This document shows positions 58,201 through 64,000 of a stretch of DNA of 64,000 nt, piece by piece. Below the pieces are notes generated by a model. That model made no database searches. It had not been told where the DNA came from and worked only from the letters and a program-made list of their open reading frames with translations. Numbering within the stretch: position 1 is the first letter of the stretch; the number at the start of each line of letters is the position of its first letter. This stretch comes from Owenia fusiformis (Eukaryota; Annelida; Polychaeta; Sabellida; Oweniidae). Location of the stretch: assembly GCA_903813345.2 (NCBI GenBank), contig CAIIXF020000001.1, positions 3,660,001 to 3,724,000 of the forward strand, given 5' to 3'. A program made the translations under genes and the position numbers.

Positions 58201-61200
58201 TTTAAGCAACTTAAATACAAGGAAAATCAAAGATTTCCTCTCATTTCTAAAACAGGGAACAAAAGGATGAATTCAAGGAAAATAAATAATGGCCTGTGCC
58301 AAAATATATAACATATGAGAAAGTTGTGGCACAGTAAAGGATATGTATAGGATATCATATGAATTTAAATGATTTTATCTTTATCTCCGAGTTGATATCA
58401 ATATCTTGCCAAGTTAGCATAGCGAATTAGCGCAGATATTGATATCAATGAGTTGGATTAACACAATATCACGAAAATTCATAGGATGTTCTATTTTTCC
58501 CATAGTTCACCTCTAAAACTAAACAAAGCATATCAAAACAACATCCATTCATTCATCCCCGTGATGTCATGAAATCATTATGTAACAAAACACATTATAT
58601 TGGTGGTAGTTTTCAAATCCCTGCCAAAAGGTGATATCTGTGAAATATTTTCCATATTCCACAGATATCACTTTTTCCACGCATTTGCAAAATATCATAA
58701 ATATGTTTTCATGTTACCTAACAGAGCGGAACAGAGTTCAACTATGGGATAGAGAATAAAAAATAGGTACATAATTGAATTACCACTCCAAAAATATTAA
58801 ATATGAGGGTTTAAAGAAAGAATATTGAATATGAGATTCAAAAAGACAAGTGGCCTCATGTCTCACATTACCCAAACCCCAGATCCTCGATGTCATATAT
58901 ACTTGTACACTGTATATCAATGTTATTTACTGGGAGGATTAAATATGGAGTGTATTAGCAATGGTCAATACGATATTTCCAGATGGATATTTTTTCCCTA
59001 GAAGCGGAACCCAAACTCAGTCATGACATAGAAGCTAACTTTTGCAATTAATAGAAACTTGTTTTTTATTATATTTTTGTGTTCTATATTTGAGATGAAA
59101 TAATATGAGGTTCATTTCTACAAGAGGATGGAACGAATGTGAAATTGTATATTGAACTATACTCCTTTTCTGAATAAACAGAACAACATTTTATCCAAGC
59201 CAATTAAGAAAACCAAGGCCAATGAGTGTAATTTATGCCCAGTTAAACTAACACAATAACAACTTTTTGTCTGGACTCACGTATTATGTAAGAATGAATT
59301 GTATTACTGTTTACTGCATTAAATGTCAATTATACTATCTGTATTTAATTTCAAATGCCTGTCTCACTTATTGAAGGTATACAAGAAATGTTATTTTGAA
59401 ACAAATTCAGCACAACCAAAACCATGTCCACATAATATGACAAATCCAAGATGGCTGCCACAATTTTAGATCCCTGCACATGTGAAGAAGTTAGAAATAC
59501 ACATGGTCCACAAGCTCCATCCCCAATAAAATGGGAAGTTTAAGGTTTTCACACATATCAACTCTATTCCTATATACTTTATATTTGTGGTAAGGCTTGT
59601 GATCTAGGTAAACTTAGCATGTTCATGTACCTCCTATCCTCTGAAGCTAAAAACAGAAATAGTGACTTCAATTGAGAAAAATGAATCTTATGGGCTCCAT
59701 ATACATTTTGAGTGGCTGTCCGGCTAAAGTTAGATACTACTGATAATCTGAGATTGAAAATTATGTCAAGTTTAGTCCTCAGCCTCTCATAACGGATAAC
59801 TTCGAGGTAATTGTGTTGTTAATGCAAAAACCTCTATTTCTTCATCACAAATCTACCATCTTTTGCATCTGTCAAAACCCTTCATTTCATGTTAATTTTC
59901 AGATTTTTGCTTGTGCCATCATTAAATATATATATTCAACTTGTTATTCGGAATATTTTAAGAACTTTTCATGAATTATTTTATTTTCACACTTTTGAAA
60001 AAATGACTAAGTCAGAGAATGGCCTCTTAATGGCATGTCCCCTTTGCTTGTTTGCGTGAAGTACTTCAGGGTGTTTGACTGAGTGGTCCGCAACTCGTAC
60101 AAAAAGGCTGTGGTGTGTACTTATATGTCTATGTATAAGTGCACATAAAAGAAAACAGGGCTCCTTCAAGGAGGGGTTTCTGGGTCTATCTTCCATGTTA
60201 ATTACGTAAATTACGACCGTATATAAACGGGACATACCCAAGAGGTATTGCTCACCTTCATTGGTGGTAAACAAACTACAATACAAATTATATTACATTA
60301 TTTTTACCTGACTTTAGTTTTTTCATACGCTTTGCTTTCTTCCCCTCTATGATTTCCCATTTCCTATTCTGAATTTCCATCTTTCTATTTTCTAATTGAA
60401 GCTCTTTCTATAAAGTAAATTGATTGCAAAAATTAATTATATCACTGATACAGGACCTAGTATAGTTTAAGTAAATAAAATTATCATAAATAATATGCAG
60501 TAGTAATACAGTGAACAAGCCTTATTCTGACATTTCCTAATGAAAATACATGTTTAGTACAAATTCCACAGTGTTTCAATAATGTACTTTAATTCAAAAT
60601 GTAAAATTCCTTTCATGTACCTGTGCTTCATAACTTCTCTTCCTGGATTCATGGAATTTCTGCACATCTTCCTCAATAGGTGGCAGCATTGGTTTGTCAT
60701 CATTGAAAAGTATGGCGACACCTATCACAATAGAACTTAATTGATTAACATATACTGCATTAAAATATATTTGTCAAAGAATAAACATTTCTGTATCAAA
60801 GCCATATTGAAGTTGTAATAAAGAAAATTAAGCTAAAATTTGAAGCCTTGAAAACAGGCCTGTAGCCAGGGGCAGTGGCCAGAAATTCTTTCACAATCAT
60901 GCAGTTTTCACCATTCTGAGCACTTTTGCATGATTTTTAAGCTAAAACAGTCAATAAAGCTCCCCCTTGGCAAAAGCCTTCCCCCTTGATGAAACCGCTC
61001 CCTCTTGGTAAAAGCTGGCTACAGGCCTGGAACACAGATGCATTATGTATCATATGTACGATATATATGTAGAGAGTTAGCTTCACAGAAAAAGATCTGG
61101 GGCTAAATATTGGAAAACCAGTCTTTTTATAAAAAACTGAATCATTAATTAATTTCTCAGACTATTTAAAACAATAAATCATTTAATAATACATCAGACT

Positions 61201-61683
61201 ATTTAGAAAAGTGAACTGATGAGATAATAGTTCAGACTATTTTTGATTTAGCAATCACTATAGATGATGAGACAATTTATAAAAATGAATCATCATATAG
61301 TATATCAGATAACAGTGAATCATTACATAATAGATCAGGCAGATGGACAGAATCATGCTAAATGACAAACTGAGACTTAAGATAACAGAAACTATAAGAC
61401 ATGGAATTTCTGTATTCATAGTTGTGACCAAAAACTCAATATTACTATCTTGATCATAGTGATGTTTTCCAGGAGATATACAAATATTTTAGGCTAAGAC
61501 CAGACATCAGAATATATCATGTAAATACTGTGTGATTAATGATACCTTTTTCTACAAGTAGTGTTGTCTCCTCTGGTAGTAGCTGTAAAGGCAGGTGAAG
61601 CTGGTAGTTCTGTCTTGGGGCTTTAGGATGTGAACCTACTAGGTTACCTATGATGCGATACTCCTCCCTAATTGTGCATGCAT
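43289..61683 (-). CDS. TSEN34: tRNA-splicing endonuclease subunit Sen34 (TSEN34), N-terminal exon missing
   Basis: Minus-strand coding exons: 61683-61546, 60721-60621, 60407-60308, 57396-57268, 50366-50202, 43476-43289. All have GT/AG ends and matching phases (phase 1 at every junction except phase 0 after 60621), giving 272 residues to a TGA stop. The first visible exon has the Sen34 N-domain (GNLVGSHPKAPRQN, LLPEETTLLVEKG). A basic, then acidic linker follows (KKAKRMKKLK, then Glu/Ala rich). The nuclease domain has FKDLWEQGHF, GGKFGGDFLVYPG, then FHSFYIV and GSNVKKTVVLC. The catalytic triad expected for the family (Tyr in LVYPG, His in VFHSF, Lys in NVKK) is intact and divided between the last two exons. 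Sen34 cleaves the 3' splice site of pre-tRNA introns in the nucleus. An N-terminal exon of roughly 15-20 codons must lie upstream or outside the window. The intron between 57268 and 50366 contains a complete serpin gene, and the last intron a foldback element. Confidence 0.93.
43998..44062 (+). repeat. tRNA-like (box A/box B) sequence, probable SINE head
   Basis: GGTAGCCCTGCGGTAGA resembles an A box and GGTTCGAAACC a B box, followed by a T-rich tract. The anticodon arm and acceptor stem do not pair, so this is not a functional tRNA gene. Confidence 0.45.
44210..44500. repeat. Direct repeat of about 160 bp
   Basis: CAAGATGGCC followed by GCCCAAAAGTTAATCAGCTC recurs about 157 bp later with ACCCAAAAGTTAATCAGCTC; flanking text (GATGAGCGGTTTTCC versus GATGAGCAGTTTTCC) also repeats. 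Non-coding. Confidence 0.6.
45018..45112. mobile_element. Hairpin element with CRE in the loop
   Basis: Arms of 22 bp with one mismatch (CCGGACTCTTGTCTGTCC at left) close a loop with TGACGTCA at 45070-45077. Lies in the TSEN34 last intron. Confidence 0.6.
45891..47923. mobile_element. Nested 2.0-kb tandem-repeat element
   Basis: Five or more units of about 340-390 bp (ATCAATGTTAACTAAAATGG near 46303, 46641, 47035, 47381) end in a (GGAC)n tract and GCGATTGCAATAGCTCAC. AAAAA flanks both sides (45886-45890, 47924-47928), while the uninterrupted right arm of the host element has one run. Ends TTAGTACCATGGGTACTG and CACCATGTGAGCT. Confidence 0.75.
48237..48600. repeat. 63-bp minisatellite, about six copies
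   Basis: Unit starts TACAATAAATACATATATTG and ends GGTCGAAGACAAGTGT. The period is divisible by three and the unit lacks stops in two plus frames and one minus frame, producing three long artefactual ORFs. A decayed 50-bp variant continues to 48.66 kb. Confidence 0.9.
49739..50134. mobile_element. TA-flanked MITE with 27-bp perfect inverted ends
   Basis: Ends TAAAGGACGATTCTCGG... and exact complement at 50108-50134. Two internal direct copies about 189 bp apart share ATTACCCAAATTAAA and GAAGCAGGGATAA. It stops 68 bp from TSEN34 exon 50202-50366, at the donor side. Confidence 0.75.
51414..55515 (-). CDS. Secreted serpin with cysteine-rich C-terminal extension
   Basis: Exons on minus: 55515-54411, 53230-53048, 51625-51414; 1500 nt, 499 residues. 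An N-terminal signal peptide (about 1-24) precedes a full serpin fold: FFSPISVTMALS, GADGKTKSEM, VLVNAVYFKGEW, FIELPY, SMVLVIPKE. The reactive-centre hinge EEGTEASS (367-374) leads to LTTRTVRSS and the distal strand HPFIFLIRD. The intact hinge suggests an inhibitory serpin. Counting back from the distal HPF places P1 at Arg382 (trypsin-like target); counting from the hinge gives Thr383, so P1 is uncertain by one. The fold ends near residue 412. Residues 430-499 come from exon 3 and hold eight cysteines in two sets (C431, C436, C440, C444; C486, C490, C494, C498). I chose the inner Met because a TATA-like element near 55570 would place transcription start inside the outer Met codon region. Exon 3 is joined on phase and splice-site grounds only. 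Confidence 0.85.
51426..51431 (-). terminator. AATAAA overlapping the serpin C-terminal codons
   Basis: On the minus strand the codons for Asn-Lys, five and four residues before the stop, read AATAAA. A second AATAAA lies at about 51192-51187, roughly 220 nt past the stop, and may be the one used. Either way, ends are available close to exon 3, whereas none was seen just after the alternative stop at 52998. Confidence 0.35.
53319..53352 (+). mobile_element. Solo mariner-like end
   Basis: TACGAGGGGTGACTCAAAAG resembles the terminal repeat of mariner-type transposons next to a TA-rich tract. No matching opposite end or transposase was found nearby, so it is a remnant in serpin intron 1. Confidence 0.4.
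55564..55572 (-). promoter_or_regulatory. TATA-like box of the serpin gene
   Basis: The minus strand reads ACTTTATAAAGTTCGCGC, with TATAAAG at 55570-55564. A start site about 30 nt downstream would fall near 55540, between the outer in-frame ATG (55551) and the ATG at 55515 that begins the signal peptide. This supports the shorter start. Confidence 0.45.
57697..57790 (+). repeat. tRNA-like sequence, probable SINE or tRNA pseudogene
   Basis: GTAGCTCAGCGGTAGCGC (A-box-like) and GGATTCGATCC (B-box-like) are spaced as in tRNA genes. CACCCGT before and ACGGGTG after could pair, but no seven-base anticodon loop with a paired stem can be drawn. Lies in a TSEN34 intron. Confidence 0.45.
57800..60300. 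other. TSEN34 intron without further genes
   Basis: AT-rich sequence; the only structure seen is a hairpin around 58.39-58.47 kb (TTGATATCAATATCT and complement, centre GCATAGCGAATTAGCGC) and a second small hairpin, TGATATCTGTG...CACAGATATCA, at 58.63-58.67 kb. Confidence 0.5.
60855..61029. mobile_element. CAGGCC-ended MITE, second copy
   Basis: Ends CAGGCCTGTAGCCAGG and CTGGCTACAGGCCTG, flanked by GAAAA and GAACA (one mismatch). Same family as 4404-4607. Lies in the TSEN34 intron between the 61546 and 60721 exon ends. Confidence 0.65.
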
Positions 61684-62439
61684 CTGAAAAGCAAGATACA
61701 ATATACTGAGATAGATAATTTCATACCAACAGCATAACTATAGCCAGGGTGACTGTCAACAGTGAACACTTCTATTAGAGTAGCTCAAAATAATATTTTT
61801 TAAAAGTCATGCTCCAGGCATAAGCTTCCTTTTTGGGTAACTGATGTGTGATTTTGACAAATTGTTTTGTCATCTCTTACCTATCACAGCCCTTCAAGGC
61901 TTGAAGTTGCCCCGTAGGATAAAAAGTTAGTGGGTATCACCCATGTTTCATTTAATGTATCATTTTGGGTGCTTTATTTGAATTTCTTGTGATAACATTT
62001 ATTTTTGTCCATATATTATGGTGATGTTAAGATTACAAAATAAACTGCCATTTTTTCGCTTCAGCTTGAATAGCCAGTTTTGGTCTTATATCATCATGAT
62101 ATACCATGACATCTCATTTCTTCTCAGCCCTGAAACAGAAAGATGCTATGAGTATCAGAATGGTCTTATATGGGTATAAATCTTTTGATTTCTGATTATG
62201 AATGTATAGCCAGTTGTTATATCAGTAAATAATGACATTTTCAATGATGAAAAAGAGTGATTTACATCAGGGGATCCTAAGTATTTTGAGGTATGAGGTT
62301 TGAGTCAAATGCACTAAGTAAAGAGATCTCTTTACTTGGTGTATTTGACTCGATTTTTTTTATACATGTTCCTGGGCCACAGTAATTGGAAGTTCAATAC
62401 AATAAGTAATAAATATCAGGTTAGGAAAGGTAGAATTTC

Positions 62440-62545
62440 ATTTCTACATGGATTTTGCGCATGCGTCCCACAATGTGATTGGTCATAAGGAGGAGCGCAG
62501 ATCATTTTACGAATTTTGCAGTGCTTACATTCGCATTATTATCTT
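62440..62545. promoter_or_regulatory. Promoter-like patch upstream of the visible TSEN34 exons
   Basis: An NRF1-type TGCGCATGCG (about 62456) and a CCAAT box (GTGATTGGTCAT) occur within about 25 bp. If real, this could be the TSEN34 promoter, but no matching first coding exon was found between it and 61683. Confidence 0.25.
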
Positions 62546-62834
62546 GCCATACTAGCAAGATTGAAGTATGGAATATGTTTTCTAGATCCTTTAGGGTGTT
62601 ATCTTGGGCCTGTATGACTGCTAAATCTCAAAAATCATGATAAAATATGTATAATCATTTGAAAAACATCAATATTTTTGACAAAGGATTCCACACTTGT
62701 AGTTTTAAATGATAATAGGAAGAAGGAAATTCTGTTCACTGTGTCCAGTCACTGTGTCCCTATAGTAACATAAATGTTGCGCTCGACATATAGCATACTA
62801 TTGTAATGACCTGAGGGCGCCCCAGGGGAATGAC

Positions 62835-63040
62835 TAACTAACAAGCATAGTGTAACAAGCCAGATAAAGAAATTGAAAGAAAGTGTGCTAAATTCAATGC
62901 CCCATGTGGGAATCGAACCTAGGACCCTTTGATCCAAAGACTGATGCTCTACCGACTGAGCTATAAAGGCTTAAGCCACTACAGAGGTACAGCTGGACTG
63001 TAGTAGCAACTTGCTATCAAGGGTCGTTACACTTTATCTA
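62835..63040 (-). mobile_element. tRNA-Lys-like SINE copy
   Basis: On minus, 62970-62899 reads as a tRNA relative: TAGCTCAGTCGGTAGAGCAT (A box), then GGTTCGATTCC (B box), with GCCTTTA and GGGGC at the ends. The anticodon stem is unpaired, so it is not a working tRNA. Flanks match the repeat at 7254-7610 (AAGCCAGATAAAG, GTGTGCTAAATTCAATGCC). Confidence 0.6.
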
Positions 63041-63185
63041 GTAGAGGTGTAACTCGCCAGAAAAATCCAACTCGAGTTCAACTTGCCAAATATTTCCAAA
63101 GCTCGAGTTAATTAATTTTGTTTAGTACATATTGTTAACCCGGGTACACAAAATTACTGTAACTTCTAGCGGCAAGTTTCTCTGG

Positions 63186-63795
63186 TTAAAGGAATATTCC
63201 TTGCCAAACCATCTCTCTCCTCATATGGCAGCTATAACCATATATATGCTTGCCATGTTTAGCAAAACACGCAAAAATGTTTTGATATGGTCAAATTTGA
63301 TCACTTAGAAATGTGATGCTCAATTCCAGTAAGCTGCCATCTTTAAAAGTTTCACACAGGAAGTGATGTCATCAACTCTCAACTTTGCATATAGCATTAG
63401 GTGAGGAGCTATTAAGAATTACAAAACCAGCTAAATATTCTTTTTCAACTTTGTATCTTATTTAATCCTTCTGAAAATCTCGTCTTTTATTCTAAGTTGA
63501 CAAGCCCTAAAAATATTTTTGCACAGAAAGTAATGATCACTTGTCTAGAAGTGATTTTGTGCTACTTTCCTATACTGTTATGGGCAAGGTTATAGTAGTT
63601 GAGAGTTGATGACATCACTTCCTGCAAGAAATCTTAAAAGATGGCAGCTCACTGGAAATAAGCACTCGATTTTTAAATGATCAATATTGACCATATTAAA
63701 ACATTTTCCCATGTTTTGCTAAATATGGAATCTATATATATGATTATAGCTACCATATCAAGAGAGAAAGGGTCTGGCAAGGAATATTCCTTTAA
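63186..63795. mobile_element. piggyBac-like foldback MITE with TTAA target
   Basis: About 610 bp. TTAA precedes AGGAATATTCCTTGCC at left and follows GGCAAGGAATATTCCT at right. Complementarity continues far inward (CATGTTTAGCAAAACA; GAAGTGATGTCATCAACTCT). TTAA targets are the signature of piggyBac transposition. No ORF. Confidence 0.7.
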
Positions 63796-64000
63796 GTCGC
63801 TTCTAAAAGCTGTTTTACACGTTGGGGCCATAAGAAAGTGTGGTATTCATTGCAGTTATCTCATATTTCAATCAAAAACGATCTGGTATAGACGTTGCCG
63901 CATACGGTAAGGACTAGAGATCGCTAAAATGAACCAAGAATCTAAACAAACAATATTTTGGAAAACCTGGAAGGGCCCCTCAAATAATGAATGGTTTTCC

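Noticed and set aside
62050-62140. Short minus-strand Met-led stretch as TSEN34 exon 1
   Set aside because: Its reading (MVYHDDIRPK) does not resemble the Sen34 N-terminus and lacks a phase-1 donor.
62899-62970. Functional tRNA gene on the minus strand
   Set aside because: A and B boxes are good but the anticodon stem does not pair and the sequence lies in a dispersed repeat.

Overview
The window is nuclear DNA of a marine-invertebrate-like metazoan. It is AT-rich, its genes are split by GT-AG introns of about 0.1 to 7 kb, and its introns and spacers are packed with short inverted-repeat elements. I cannot fix the species. The vertebrate-like gene set and the repeat style would suit an echinoderm, a hemichordate or a lophotrochozoan; this is impression, not proof.

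Six protein-coding genes can be rebuilt from conserved exons whose splice phases agree. (1) RNF207 (+, coding 9498-31104): 13 exons, 780 residues, with RING, B-box and coiled coil. A probable non-coding first exon lies near 5.4 kb. (2) A class A orphan GPCR (-, 12687-14282) sits antisense inside the 6.8 kb intron 3 of RNF207. (3) POLR2K/RPABC4 (-, 33601-34838): three coding exons, 65 residues. (4) An Emi1/Emi2 (FBXO5/FBXO43) APC/C inhibitor (+, about 37364-39928). It appears head-to-head with POLR2K across a promoter-like stretch near 36.05-36.13 kb. (5) TSEN34 (-, 43289-61683): six of probably seven coding exons, with all three catalytic residues present; the first exon was not found. (6) A secreted serpin (-, 51414-55515) nested on the same strand inside the 6.9 kb intron of TSEN34 between its exons at 57.3 and 50.3 kb. 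The serpin appears to carry an eight-cysteine C-terminal extension encoded by a separate exon.

Gene order is RNF207> <POLR2K FBXO5> <TSEN34, which gives tail-to-tail, head-to-head and tail-to-tail pairs, with the GPCR and the serpin as intronic guests. Functionally the hosts and POLR2K/FBXO5 are housekeeping or cell-cycle genes: ubiquitin ligase scaffold, RNA polymerase subunit, APC/C inhibitor and tRNA-intron endonuclease. The guests are signalling and secreted proteins.

The rest is dominated by non-autonomous mobile DNA. It includes a 4.8 kb foldback element with mirrored 15-bp arrays and an 8-bp target duplication (20341-25120). A second foldback of about 3.9 kb (45685-49578) has a 2.0 kb tandem-repeat element inserted in one arm. 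Smaller elements are Mutator-like MITEs with 9-bp duplications, TA- and TTAA-flanked foldbacks, CAGGCC-ended MITEs, a GCGTTGGT-rich foldback, tRNA-derived SINE pieces, and 27-bp and 63-bp minisatellites. Perfect palindromic CRE sites (TGACGTCA) recur eight times, mostly inside these elements, and GGTCA-rich arrays inside transposons contain perfect DR1 nuclear-receptor sites. No CRISPR, operon or intact functional tRNA gene was seen.
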